From a virus, in the IMG/VR virus record IMGVR_UViG_3300026120_000011, positions 1 through 22,424 of that record: a stretch of 22,424 nt of DNA; one strand, given 5' to 3'. The translations under genes were made by a program, and so were the position numbers. This document shows, one piece after another, positions 7,060-15,124 of the stretch. The first letter of the stretch is position 1; every line of letters begins with the position of its first letter. The notes under the pieces were generated by a model. That model ran no database searches and had not been told where the DNA came from. It was given only the letters and a program-made list of their open reading frames with translations.

Positions 7060-9006
7060 CTAAGCCGGAGTCTGTATGACGCCGAAAGTACGATAAATAG
7101 TAGAGGCTCCTAAATTTAGTGAGGTATTTTCTAAAATAACTGTATCTTCAGTAACAGCGGATACCAAATAAAATTCTTCTACAGAAAAATCATCTGCAAC
7201 AATATAAACCCAACTACCACTTTGAAATTCATGACCTTCAGGTACAGTCATTCTACCACTAGTTATGTCAGTTAAGGCAACCCCGTTGGCTTCGTCATAA
7301 ATTTTACTTTGAAGAGATGATGAATCAAAACTGTCTATTCTTGGTAGAGGGGAAGAAGGACCATCTCCAGTAGAGTCAAATGCTTGAACACGGTAAATGT
7401 ACAAAGTGTTTGCTAAAAAAGTTGTGTCTAAATATTCAATGTCTATGCTGCCACTGTCTTCATTTACGGTAATAATCCAGCTTAAAAGTGTTGCGTCGGT
7501 CCAGTTATCATTTGTTATGGAAACAATAGAGCTTCTAGGTGATCTAAAAATTTTATACTTATTAGCCGCCGGGTAGCCTAACCATAAAAGGTTAACTCGC
7601 TGTTGTAGAATAATTCCATTTTCATCTAATTTGGGATTGGGAAAAGCTCCAATCATAGGCGCATTTACTAAATACTCTTCAGCATTACCGGACACTGTAT
7701 TAAGAGTTGCATTTTGGTTAGATAAGCTATTCTGTTGGCTAGTCTTTGCTACACCTATACCGTTTAAGCTTATATAAGGACTTACTGGTTTTTGAATGTT
7801 TTCTTTTACCCAGAAATAAAGCCACTTTCTAAACCCTAAAGTCAAAGTGGCGTCACTTAGATTAATAAAAGATTCTACTTCAGTAACTCGACTGTTTAAT
7901 TCTGAAGTCAGTGTCGAATTTAGTCCTGAAATAGTGGTATTAAGTCTATTATTGAAATCTGCCTCGATATATCCGACTTGTCCTGAGATATCAGTAGAAG
8001 CAGTAAATACTGAAAAATAAGAAGATTGAGATTGATAGTCGGTGATAAGAGATTGAATTTGTGTCTTCAGGTTGCCTAAGTTAATTAATTCGGTGGCAGT
8101 GTCTATGTCATTGTCCATTCCCGCTTCAGAAAACAGAGCATTGGTTCCATTATCTACAGAGGTAATATAGCCTTCAATTTCTATTATTTTAGCCTCATAA
8201 GACTGAAGTTCGATAATAATGCTATCCAAAGCGTTTATTAAATTACTTCTTTCGGGTTCAGCAAAATAATGTGGAGTGTCTGCACCATTATATCCTACAG
8301 TGTATCGCCAAAATCCTGGATCTGATGGGTCTTCTTCAGTATAAATTTCCTGAGTTCCAGTGAGAGGGTCTGGTTCTACTACAAACTCGCTATTTTCGTC
8401 TGCATTTTGAGTTCTTTTTCCAAGTAGTCCAGAACCTCTGTCAGACTGAGCTCTAGTTTGAGCCGCTAATAATGCATCTACAGTATCATCTAGCCCAGTT
8501 CCATCTCCAGATGTATAGATATAATCACTAATCCTACTGTCGCTATTATTTGAAGCGGAAGCTCCTAGAGCAGAGTTAATACTGCTTATTTCAGATTTAA
8601 TGCCAGCGTTTGTTTGCCCTTGGTCCCCGTTTTGGAATAACCAAGCGCTACTATTATTAATGTTTTCATCCGCTATTCCGTCTGAATTTCCATCTAAGTA
8701 TAAAGAACCATCTCCAGCAGTAGTTACTGCACTGTTGAACTGAGAAGTCCAAGAATTTTTTGTAGAGTCTAAACCATTATGAAGTGCGGGAGTAGTAGCA
8801 ATTCGGCCTACAGCTAAGTTTAACTCAGAATAATAAAGTTCTAAGAAATTTACCACCCCAAGATGCGTTCCATCTCCAAAAAGGTATTGATTGTTAAAAT
8901 CTATACTTTCTTGTAAGTCTACTTCAGAACTGTTTATTCCTCGAATCGCAGAAATGGTGTTTGTTCGGTCTTGTTTTAAAGCATCTACTTTTTCTTGAAA
9001 AGTCAT
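7060..9006 (-). CDS. Large virion protein, coiled N-terminal part plus FN3-like domain
   Basis: 648 residues; the ATG overlaps the upstream stop (ATGA). The first 400 residues are rich in Ser, Asn, Thr and helical segments (EISSINSALG, LINLGNLKTQIQSLITDYQSQ, LNSTLTSELNSRVTEVESF). They include an acidic D-G-N-S-D-G-I-A-D-E loop at 105-114 that resembles calcium-binding repeats. Residues about 475-560 look like a fibronectin type III domain (VNLLWLGYPAANKYKIFRSP, LYIYRVQAFDSTGDGPSSP). The remainder is beta-rich (FQSGSWVYIVADDFSVEEFYLVSAV). Its place between the spike region and gp25 suggests a baseplate-associated structural protein, perhaps binding host surface sugars or stabilising the hub periphery. 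I cannot assign a named family. Confidence 0.6.
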   Translation of the reverse strand: MTFQEKVDALKQDRTNTISAIRGINSSEVDLQESIDFNNQYLFGDGTHLGVVNFLELYYSELNLAVGRIATTPALHNGLDSTKNSWTSQFNSAVTTAGDGSLYLDGNSDGIADENINNSSAWLFQNGDQGQTNAGIKSEISSINSALGASASNNSDSRISDYIYTSGDGTGLDDTVDALLAAQTRAQSDRGSGLLGKRTQNADENSEFVVEPDPLTGTQEIYTEEDPSDPGFWRYTVGYNGADTPHYFAEPERSNLINALDSIIIELQSYEAKIIEIEGYITSVDNGTNALFSEAGMDNDIDTATELINLGNLKTQIQSLITDYQSQSSYFSVFTASTDISGQVGYIEADFNNRLNTTISGLNSTLTSELNSRVTEVESFINLSDATLTLGFRKWLYFWVKENIQKPVSPYISLNGIGVAKTSQQNSLSNQNATLNTVSGNAEEYLVNAPMIGAFPNPKLDENGIILQQRVNLLWLGYPAANKYKIFRSPRSSIVSITNDNWTDATLLSWIITVNEDSGSIDIEYLDTTFLANTLYIYRVQAFDSTGDGPSSPLPRIDSFDSSSLQSKIYDEANGVALTDITSGRMTVPEGHEFQSGSWVYIVADDFSVEEFYLVSAVTEDTVILENTSLNLGASTIYRTFGVIQTPA

Positions 9007-9431
9007 AATACTCCACCTGTTACGTAATATTGCACTATAGCAATCGAAAGTTGTGTGGCTACTAGGTCAATGTCAGCCCCTTTACCTGCACTTAAAGCAC
9101 TACTTATCTGTGTTTGTAGTAAACTAAGTCCTGCAGGAGGAGCTACAGGGGCTATAACAGATATTCCCGCTGCCATAGCTTGTGCTGTACCAGAAATTGT
9201 CGCTCCTTTCCCTAGACTTAAAGATTGCGTAATTAAAGCTTGACCCGCACTTAACCCTGCCGGAACTAGTGGGATAGGTGTAGGTGCTGGGGGAAAAAGA
9301 CCTGTAGGTGCTGCCGAAGCTACAGCCGCTGCAATTTGTGTTGCGGTAGAGCTAGCGCTCGCACCTTTACCTAGGCTCAATGCTGCTTTTATCTGAGTCT
9401 TTAATAAACTTTGAGAAGCTGCTATTGGCAC
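9003..9431 (-). CDS. Alanine-rich triple-repeat structural protein
   Basis: 142 residues. The start is GTG (9431-9429), with AAGGAA upstream. The protein is built from three related units of about 35 residues at 6-40, 61-94 and 101-134. Each carries an L..Q(I/S)..(A/S)LS.GKGA core followed by a helix rich in Ala and Ile. A Pro-rich linker (FPPAPTPIPLVPAGL) joins units 1 and 2. The related segments are also visible in the DNA (about 9075-9110, 9203-9240, 9360-9400). There is no signal peptide or charged transmembrane boundary. The gene lies between the spike region and a large baseplate protein. It could be a hub-periphery or spike-associated protein, but no function is assigned. Confidence 0.6.
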   Translation of the reverse strand: MPIAASQSLLKTQIKAALSLGKGASASSTATQIAAAVASAAPTGLFPPAPTPIPLVPAGLSAGQALITQSLSLGKGATISGTAQAMAAGISVIAPVAPPAGLSLLQTQISSALSAGKGADIDLVATQLSIAIVQYYVTGGVL

Positions 9432-9680
9432 TTATAATTCCTTTTTTACTTCATCTACTATATACTGAATACGATTTAATATAAGGTCACGAGGAACCTT
9501 TTGAAACAAAGCTTTTTCTACTTCCAAAATAGCATCGATTCCAGCGGCGTAATCCTCACTACCTGAGTTTTTTATCCTTCTGAGAACCTCCACCCGGTTA
9601 GCTAAGGTACTTTCTCCTTTTCGTCTAAGGAAAAGTATAACTTCGTCTATTTCATTTTCAGTTATGCTTAGGTCTGACAT
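9432..9680 (-). CDS. Small helical protein of the baseplate cluster, function unknown
   Basis: 82 residues with a good ribosome-binding site (GGAGATAAAA before ATG 9680). It is almost entirely charged and predicted helical (ENEIDEVILFLRRKGESTLANRVEVLRRIKN, DAILEVEKALFQKVP). It contains no cysteine, signal peptide or recognisable motif. Its stop codon is immediately followed by the GTG of the triple-repeat gene, and it follows the spike gene by 11 bases, so the three are likely co-translated. It could be an assembly chaperone or a minor baseplate protein. This is a guess from position and size only. Confidence 0.55.
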   Translation of the reverse strand: MSDLSITENEIDEVILFLRRKGESTLANRVEVLRRIKNSGSEDYAAGIDAILEVEKALFQKVPRDLILNRIQYIVDEVKKEL

Positions 9681-9691
9681 TTTTATCTCCT

Positions 9692-10504
9692 TTAATCTAG
9701 AGTGGTAGAAGCACTCTTCATTTCAGTTAGTTTAGACTGTAAAGCCGAAAGAGGACTCTTATCAGACTTTTCAGCTGGGGTTGTAGGACCAGAGGGTGCC
9801 GTGTGAGCATGGCTCAATAGGGCGGACAAGATTTCTTCTAGTGGGGTAAATAAAACAGCACTATCTCCTCCGCCGGCTATCACATAGTTTGTTCCATTAA
9901 ACGTAAAGTCTTCGGCGGTGATTACTACTTCTCCTCCATCGGCTTTAATATCCACCTTATTATCTGTGGTATTTAGCTCTAGCGAGATAGTTTCATCATC
10001 ATTCTTCATTTTTACTTTATCGATGAATTTTACAAATATTTGTCCTTTTTCATCGATAGCAACATATGCTCCAGTAGGATGTTGTATCCCTAAAATACCT
10101 TGACTAGTATCGTGGAAAGCAATAACTCCGTCTGCTGTTTTTTCGAATTTAGGCTGAGGATACTCAGGAGTTGTTTCTAACTCGTCTATATCAAACTCCT
10201 CAGAAAAGGAAGAATATGGATAATATGACGAAAGTCTTGGGGATTCATACAAGTAGTTAATATCGGTCCAATATTTATCATTAACCCTCACGGTGATATG
10301 ACTATCGATATCAGGAACATTATGAATTCCCACACCATCACTAGTTCCATTTTTACTTTGACTGTCAGGAGTTATCCAAGGAAGCAAATCATCATTAGGA
10401 ACTCCATTCATTTCGGGTAAAACTCTAACCTTTATGCGCCCTGTTTCCTCTTCATCTAAGTTATCTATTACTTTTGCAATTCGATATATTGGGTATTCCA
10501 TCAT
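9692..10504 (-). CDS. Baseplate spike, gp5/gpV-like with OB-fold, no lysozyme domain
   Basis: 270 residues. Residues about 5-90 have the OB-fold pattern of gp5/gpV spikes (YRIAKVIDNLDEEETGRIKVRVLPEMN, LLPWITPDS, DIDSHITVRVNDKYW). The segment 125-215 alternates short beta strands (GVIAFHDTSQGILGIQHPTG, GQIFVKFIDKVKMK, DNKVDIKADGGEVVITAEDF), consistent with a trimeric beta-helical needle. The C-terminus (SHAHTAPSGPTTPAEK) resembles the His/Pro/Gly-rich ends of many phage spikes. There is no muramidase domain between the OB-fold and the needle, unlike T4 gp5. The ATG overlaps the upstream hub gene stop (ATGA), and hub before spike matches gp27-gp5 order. It is expected to puncture the outer envelope on contraction. 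Confidence 0.85.
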   Translation of the reverse strand: MMEYPIYRIAKVIDNLDEEETGRIKVRVLPEMNGVPNDDLLPWITPDSQSKNGTSDGVGIHNVPDIDSHITVRVNDKYWTDINYLYESPRLSSYYPYSSFSEEFDIDELETTPEYPQPKFEKTADGVIAFHDTSQGILGIQHPTGAYVAIDEKGQIFVKFIDKVKMKNDDETISLELNTTDNKVDIKADGGEVVITAEDFTFNGTNYVIAGGGDSAVLFTPLEEILSALLSHAHTAPSGPTTPAEKSDKSPLSALQSKLTEMKSASTTLD

Positions 10505-11664
10505 GGATTATATAACCTGCTCTTTATCAAATAACTATCAGGAACCGTCTTATTCTTTCTTGAAAGCAGAAGTTGGGAAAATCCGTTTTGAGATTCCCCA
10601 CTCCAGGAGTGCTGACTTCTTTCTACTAAGAATTTTCCACTATAACTTAAAGAGTTTTCATTTTCTAAGAAAGCTTTTGAGGCAACCAGATCTACTGTTT
10701 TTCCCGCGACCAGATTTGTATTTAGTGGAATAGTTACTAAAATCTTATTTGTTAATAGTCCTGATCTTAGGTTAAATAGTTTTTGCCCTAGAACATTATC
10801 CTCATACTCTTTTATATTACTTCGGCTAAAGTATTCTGTTCCAGTTAGAATAAGTTCTTCTTGACTCACTAGGTAATCTCCAGGGTATACTTCCTTGATA
10901 TTCTTTTCTGATTCTGTAAGTTCAAAACTATCAACTCCCCTTTCGAAGTATTGATAAATCAAAGTCTTTTGTAAACTGTTGTAATCTTCACTAAGAGGTT
11001 TAAAGTCAATAACTCTATTTCTTTCATTTATCGCATAATCTCCTGGGATTAAAAGCAACTCTGTTTCCGATGATCGCTCTATAAGACTAAAAAAACTTTC
11101 AAAGTGAAATACATTATCATTATCAATGAACGAAAAGAAAGGGGTATCGTTTGAGTCATTCGAGTATACATTCTCTAATAAAACTTTCTCTATCATTTCA
11201 GCCTGAGTATAAAAAGGTCTGTACCAAATATGTTGATTTTCTGAGTTATCTATACGAGTATCAGAGAAGTTATAGTCTGAAGTTAATTCTCTTACTACAT
11301 CACTAGGAGTTCCTTCATAAGCATAACTCTCTCTATTTTGAAAGTAGACAAACTCATGCGTATTATTTATATTCAATAAGCCGTTTAGAGTTCCTGGAGT
11401 AAATACTTCCGACGTTTCAAAGTGTCGGCTTATGTATCTATTCTGTATCTCTTCTCCTACTCTTCCAAAAGTAGCATTAACTTTTTCACCTGGAGTAAAG
11501 GCTAAAGTTTCTAAAAGAACTCCGGCAACATCATTTATCTGAAGATTAAAGCTAGGAAACATTTGAAATATGCTATCGGACATAGAGAAAGAAAACTCTG
11601 AAGTTCCTATTTCAACAAGAGAATCTCCTATGACAATGTCTAGCACATAATCGTTAAATTCCAT
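10501..11664 (-). CDS. Baseplate hub protein, gp27/gpD-like
   Basis: 387 residues. The N-terminal half carries beta strands and a hub-type pattern (SMSDSIFQMFPSFNLQINDVAGVLLE, FTPGEKVNATFG). A segment like the second tube-like domain of gp27/gpD/gpP proteins follows (YAYEGTPSDVVRELTSDYNF, WYRPFYTQAEMIEKVLLEN, FFSFIDNDNVFHFES). The C-terminal part is beta-rich (ILVTIPLNTNLVAGKTVDLV) and ends in SGKFLVERSQHSWSG, reminiscent of the end of these hubs. The gene overlaps the spike gene by 4 bases, as expected for partners that assemble as a trimeric hub-spike complex. The assignment rests on pattern and gene order. Confidence 0.75.
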   Translation of the reverse strand: MEFNDYVLDIVIGDSLVEIGTSEFSFSMSDSIFQMFPSFNLQINDVAGVLLETLAFTPGEKVNATFGRVGEEIQNRYISRHFETSEVFTPGTLNGLLNINNTHEFVYFQNRESYAYEGTPSDVVRELTSDYNFSDTRIDNSENQHIWYRPFYTQAEMIEKVLLENVYSNDSNDTPFFSFIDNDNVFHFESFFSLIERSSETELLLIPGDYAINERNRVIDFKPLSEDYNSLQKTLIYQYFERGVDSFELTESEKNIKEVYPGDYLVSQEELILTGTEYFSRSNIKEYEDNVLGQKLFNLRSGLLTNKILVTIPLNTNLVAGKTVDLVASKAFLENENSLSYSGKFLVERSQHSWSGESQNGFSQLLLSRKNKTVPDSYLIKSRLYNP

Positions 11665-11669
11665 TTAAC

Positions 11670-11981
11670 CTACCTGAGATATTTGGAGAAAAATCTATCC
11701 AAGTCTCTCTTAGATGGTAATAGTATCTCTTGTCCTGGCACAGCATTCTTTAGATTATCGATGTTATTGAGCCATAGAATTATATCATCGTAGTAGGCAA
11801 CTCCATACTCGCGTATGCATAATAAATCAAATCTGTCTAGATCAAATCTGCGCAGTATATATTTTTTTGCTGTATTAGTGTAAAGAAACTTTTCTATCGG
11901 AAAAGTCATAACATCCGGGTATTTGTTTCCATCAGTATTTACCTGATCACTTTCTTTCATCACTTCGTATCTGTTTCTCAT
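11670..11981 (-). CDS. Baseplate wedge protein, gp53/LysM-like
   Basis: A 103-residue protein. The core (RRFDLDRFDLLCIREYG, YYDDIILWLNNIDNLKNAVPGQEILLPSKRDLDRFF) matches the LysM-type fold of T4 gp53 and of LysM proteins placed between tape measure and hub genes in many myoviruses: D..D.....YG......I...N.......PG..I.LP. In T4, gp53 bridges neighbouring wedges around the hub; it is not itself a peptidoglycan hydrolase. The ATG overlaps the upstream stop (TAATG), and the hub gene starts five bases after this gene. Confidence 0.8.
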   Translation of the reverse strand: MRNRYEVMKESDQVNTDGNKYPDVMTFPIEKFLYTNTAKKYILRRFDLDRFDLLCIREYGVAYYDDIILWLNNIDNLKNAVPGQEILLPSKRDLDRFFSKYLR

Positions 11982-12610
11982 TATTCATCATACCCCATTT
12001 GATCTATAAGGCTTGTAGTAGCAGTAAAGAGAGTTCTTATTTGTAGTCTGACTTTACTGAAGATTGGCCAACCATTCTGATCGGTTTCCTTGCTATACGT
12101 AGGCTCTGCTTCCGTTACAATAATGCCCGGAAGCCTAATAAATCCTATTCTGCAGCTTATTCTTCTACCTGATCTTTCCTGATTATCTGCTCCAAATGCT
12201 TCAATGATAGAAGGACCCGGAGGAATAAGTCCTATTCCATTTTCTTCAGCATTACCATCATCTGGAAGGGGTAATTTGATCAGAGCTCGAGTAGGGGATA
12301 CAACATCAGTATAGGCATTTGTTTGCATGTGAAAAGCTACTGTAATAGAGATAGATAAAGGTTGGGTTTTTTGCCAGATCTGAAACCCAAGCTGTTTAAA
12401 TTGTCCGCTAAATCCGAATCCTAAAATATCTCTAGATAAAGAACCTAACATACTAAGTCCGGTACTGGCTCCCCCGCTCACTAAGTCTCCGAATTCCGAG
12501 TTTAAAGAAAGCGTTATATCTTCTTCTAAGAGAATATCAACTCCTTCTGTTCCAGGAAGAAGCGCTCCATTTTGTTTAAACTCTACTCTTTTTCCTCGTG
12601 GAATTATCAT
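11981..12610 (-). CDS. Tube initiator / baseplate cap protein, gp48/gp54-like
   Basis: 209 residues, directly after the tape-measure gene with a TAATG overlap. The central sequence (FSGQFKQLGFQIWQKTQPLSISITVAFHM, then DVVSPTRALIKLPLP) is typical of proteins with the tail-tube fold that cap the hub and start tube polymerisation (T4 gp48/gp54 and simpler equivalents). The C-terminal half is beta-rich (RISCRIGFIRLPGIIVTEAEPTYS, FSKVRLQIRTLFTATTS). The Mu-like layout places a gpN/gp43-type protein at the same position, which is the main alternative. Either way it should join the tape measure and tube to the hub. Confidence 0.65.
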   Translation of the reverse strand: MIIPRGKRVEFKQNGALLPGTEGVDILLEEDITLSLNSEFGDLVSGGASTGLSMLGSLSRDILGFGFSGQFKQLGFQIWQKTQPLSISITVAFHMQTNAYTDVVSPTRALIKLPLPDDGNAEENGIGLIPPGPSIIEAFGADNQERSGRRISCRIGFIRLPGIIVTEAEPTYSKETDQNGWPIFSKVRLQIRTLFTATTSLIDQMGYDE

Positions 12611-14871
12611 TAACTTCCTCCAAGTCTTAGATTATTGAAATTGAATTGTGGCGTAGACTGAGAGTTTATGATATTTCCTCCACTTCTAGAGGTAACTTCA
12701 ATCAAAGTGGATAACTGCTGAATCATTGAATCGAATTTATTTTCATAATTTGTCCCATTTAAAGAAGCCATCCCACTCATGTCACTGGTTACTTCCCGAT
12801 CCATTCTATTTTCTACTATAGTGGGATTATTTTTAGTAGCTAGAATAGTATCATCTGGAGAAGTGTGGATTATAGTTCCATCGGGACGGATTATAGCATC
12901 TTCTACTGATTCTGATCTACTTGGAAGTTCAATACCACGCCTATCAAGCTCTGCTTGCATAAAGGCAGTATCTTGCTCCATGGCTCTTCTAACTTGATTA
13001 AAACGAGCATCCTCCATGCCGGATTCTGCTCGGTATCTGTCAACCAGCTCTTCAAAATCTTCTGAGTCACTTTTAAACAAATTCCCAAATAAACCAGTTG
13101 TACCACCTAAGGCGTCTACCATAGCTTGACGGTCTGCGTTTTCTCTTAATGAGTCACCTATACCACCAAAGAAGTTGCCTAAAGTATCAGCCGCCCCCTG
13201 AAAGAAAGCGCCTACGTTTTCTTTAACTTCATTGAGCCTTTCACCTACAGCAGGCCCGAATCCATCTCGTTGAATATCTCCAAAAAACTGCCCTACGGCA
13301 CGTCCAGCGTTAGCTATAATACCGTCGTTTCCCTCAAAGAGATTGTTTAACCTGTTCTCTACGGTAACTCCGAGTCCATCTTCCTTAACATCATTTGAAA
13401 AATCACGTATTCCATCTGCTACGTTACCAAAGAACTCTCTAACGTTTTGAGCTGCGTCTTGCGCTCTATCTCTTATAGCTCTTCTAAGTCCTCTTTCTTT
13501 TACATCAGCGAAGAAGTCGCCCACTCCTTCACGAACATTACCTAGAAAACCTGATATTCTACCCTTAAACCCTTCAAAAAGTTCACGAGCCGTTCTTGAG
13601 TTAGAACCAAAAATTCCCTCTCTTACCCGAGTAAAGAGTCCTCTCGCTCCTTCTATCGCGTTTCCGAAGAAATTGCTGATGCCTTCTTTTGCGTTGTCTA
13701 CCCAAGCTCGAATTCTTTCTTGTTTTTCATCTGGAAAAAGACCTACTACTCCATTAAATATGGTAGTACCGAAGCCCTTAACAAAATTAAAGCCAGTTTC
13801 AGCTAAACCAGCTACTGTTTGACCTACGGTACCTCCAATTTTACTAAGCAAGCCTCGTTCTTCATCTTGCCATATTCCTCGAATGTTGCCAACTCTTTCC
13901 TGTACTCCGTCAGTAACACCGCGTACTCCGCCTGCAAGAGCACCAAAAATACCCTTTCCTGCATTTTTTAAGGTAACCCCCATTTTCTGCAAGAAGGTAG
14001 CGTTTTCATCGTTCCAAACATCACGTATTTCTTCACCCATACTCTCGGCTTCTTTATCCCATTCATTCTTGAAAGCAATAGCAGTTCCAGCTATAGTCGC
14101 AGCTAAAGCAACCCAAGGGCCAGCTGCAGCGAGAGCGGGGCCAATACGTCCCATCATCCCACCTAAGCCTCTTCCACCACCTCTTACTCCTAAACGGCTC
14201 ATCATGTTAGAGAGAATGCCACCACCACCTTCTGCTTCTACTGATTCTGAACCACTAGCTGCGTCAAGTAAAGTGTCTGCAAGATAAACTGCGCTCGCTC
14301 CTTCAATGCCATACTTAAGCATCTGAGTTCTACGAGGAGCAATTCTTTTCTTATCTTCTTCTTCGCTTCCACCGCCTAATAGCGAAGGAATAGAAGAGGA
14401 TATGGAGTCAGATTCCCCAGAGTCTGACTTACCCTTAAATAAGGAGACTATTCCATCTCCAGCAGAAGATATCCCTTTCTTAAAAGAGTCTTTAACATTT
14501 ATTCCTGTCAACTCTTGAAGAGGATCGGTTATCAAGGAAAGAGGCGTCTTAATTCCATCGACGAGAGAAGTCGTAGTGGTAGAAACAGTACTTTTAATTT
14601 TGTCTAGCGAAGAATCTTTAAAATCTTTTATTCCGGATAAAAAACCTTTCTGAATTTCTTTTACATCGGATCCTTGATTCTTAAGAGTTTCCGATAATTC
14701 GTCTGTTTGTTTCGCTAATTCTGGGGTTATCTGTTTAAGATACTCTTTGGTCAGATCTGTATTAGCCCCAATCTCTTGGAGATACTGACTTTGTTCTTTT
14801 AGAAATTTGTTGGCTTCACTGTCAGAGCCGTCATCAACTCTTGTAAGCCCAGCTGGAATCATATCGCTCAT
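12610..14871 (-). CDS. Tape-measure protein
   Basis: 753 residues, the longest gene in the window, directly after the chaperone genes as is usual. The N-terminal 130 residues are helical (SEANKFLKEQSQYLQEIGANTDLTKEYLKQI). A glycine-rich hydrophobic segment (about 236-267, GPALAAAGPWVALAATIAGTAIAF) could insert in a membrane during DNA delivery. From about 390 to 575 the sequence is built of amphipathic repeats with FF pairs (GDFFADVKERGL, RDFSNDVKEDGL, GQFFGDIQRDGF). At roughly 0.15 nm per residue, 753 residues predict a tail of about 110 nm. There is no clear Shine-Dalgarno sequence; AACTATAAAA ends three bases before the ATG. There is no lysozyme or peptidase domain that I can see. Confidence 0.9.
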   Translation of the reverse strand: MSDMIPAGLTRVDDGSDSEANKFLKEQSQYLQEIGANTDLTKEYLKQITPELAKQTDELSETLKNQGSDVKEIQKGFLSGIKDFKDSSLDKIKSTVSTTTTSLVDGIKTPLSLITDPLQELTGINVKDSFKKGISSAGDGIVSLFKGKSDSGESDSISSSIPSLLGGGSEEEDKKRIAPRRTQMLKYGIEGASAVYLADTLLDAASGSESVEAEGGGGILSNMMSRLGVRGGGRGLGGMMGRIGPALAAAGPWVALAATIAGTAIAFKNEWDKEAESMGEEIRDVWNDENATFLQKMGVTLKNAGKGIFGALAGGVRGVTDGVQERVGNIRGIWQDEERGLLSKIGGTVGQTVAGLAETGFNFVKGFGTTIFNGVVGLFPDEKQERIRAWVDNAKEGISNFFGNAIEGARGLFTRVREGIFGSNSRTARELFEGFKGRISGFLGNVREGVGDFFADVKERGLRRAIRDRAQDAAQNVREFFGNVADGIRDFSNDVKEDGLGVTVENRLNNLFEGNDGIIANAGRAVGQFFGDIQRDGFGPAVGERLNEVKENVGAFFQGAADTLGNFFGGIGDSLRENADRQAMVDALGGTTGLFGNLFKSDSEDFEELVDRYRAESGMEDARFNQVRRAMEQDTAFMQAELDRRGIELPSRSESVEDAIIRPDGTIIHTSPDDTILATKNNPTIVENRMDREVTSDMSGMASLNGTNYENKFDSMIQQLSTLIEVTSRSGGNIINSQSTPQFNFNNLRLGGS

Positions 14872-14873
14872 AA

Positions 14874-14883
14874 TTTTATAGTT
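14874..14883 (-). promoter_or_regulatory. AACTATAAAA motif before the tape-measure gene
   Basis: Identical to the copy at 3025-3034. It ends two bases before ATG 14871, in a gap with no Shine-Dalgarno sequence. Confidence 0.3.
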
Positions 14884-14899
14884 GTGATTTTAGATAATC

Positions 14900-15124
14900 T
14901 TATCCTGAGAAAGGACATCCTCTTCCCGGGTTATCTTTCTTCCATTTAACGAGTTTTCTATACTGAGTAAAAACCATATGAGACGGAGTCTTTCTAATAT
15001 CTTCAAGACTCCAACCAAAGTTGTTAGCCAAATGAAAGAGTATATCCTGTATCGTTTTCTGATTCCACGGACGGTAAAAAATCCATAGGTCGAAATTGAA
15101 ACCTCCTAGTAATTGGAGTATGAT
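14900..15124 (-). CDS. Out-of-frame C-terminal extension of the tail chaperone (frameshift product)
   Basis: In the +1 frame relative to the upstream gene, the DNA is open from just after a TGA at 15127-15125 to a TAA at 14902-14900. It encodes convincing protein sequence: FDLWIFYRPWNQKTIQ, then DILFHLANNFGWSLEDIRK, TPSHMVFTQYRKLVKWKKDN and a short Cys-containing tail. There is no ATG or GTG and only a poorly placed TTG, so independent initiation is unlikely. A shift at codon 310 (+1) would give a 375-residue fusion. A -2 shift at codon 318 would give 376. It ends 28 bases before the tape-measure ATG, which closes what would otherwise be a 150-base gap. The helical, W/Y-rich character suits the 'T' part of a G/GT-type chaperone. 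Confidence 0.7.
   Translation of the reverse strand: MILQLLGGFNFDLWIFYRPWNQKTIQDILFHLANNFGWSLEDIRKTPSHMVFTQYRKLVKWKKDNPGRGCPFSG

Noticed and set aside
10434-10733. Open plus-strand frame of 99 codons across the hub/spike junction
   Set aside because: It lies opposite two well-supported overlapping genes and shows no protein-like pattern.
11670-11981. Peptidoglycan hydrolase activity for the LysM-like protein
   Set aside because: The fold resembles gp53, a structural wedge protein. LysM alone is a binding domain and no catalytic domain is attached.
13883-14287. Open plus-strand frame of 134 codons opposite the tape-measure gene
   Set aside because: It is antisense to a clear gene, has Pro/Ser/Ala-rich sequence typical of a reverse-frame artefact, and no plausible ribosome-binding site or family pattern.
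14885-15081. -1 frameshift at U-UUU-UUA
   Set aside because: The heptamer is a classical -1 site and the -1 frame is open, but its product (RKRYRIYSFIW, then ILERLRLIWFLLSIEN) looks unlike a protein. The +1/-2 frame product is much more convincing.
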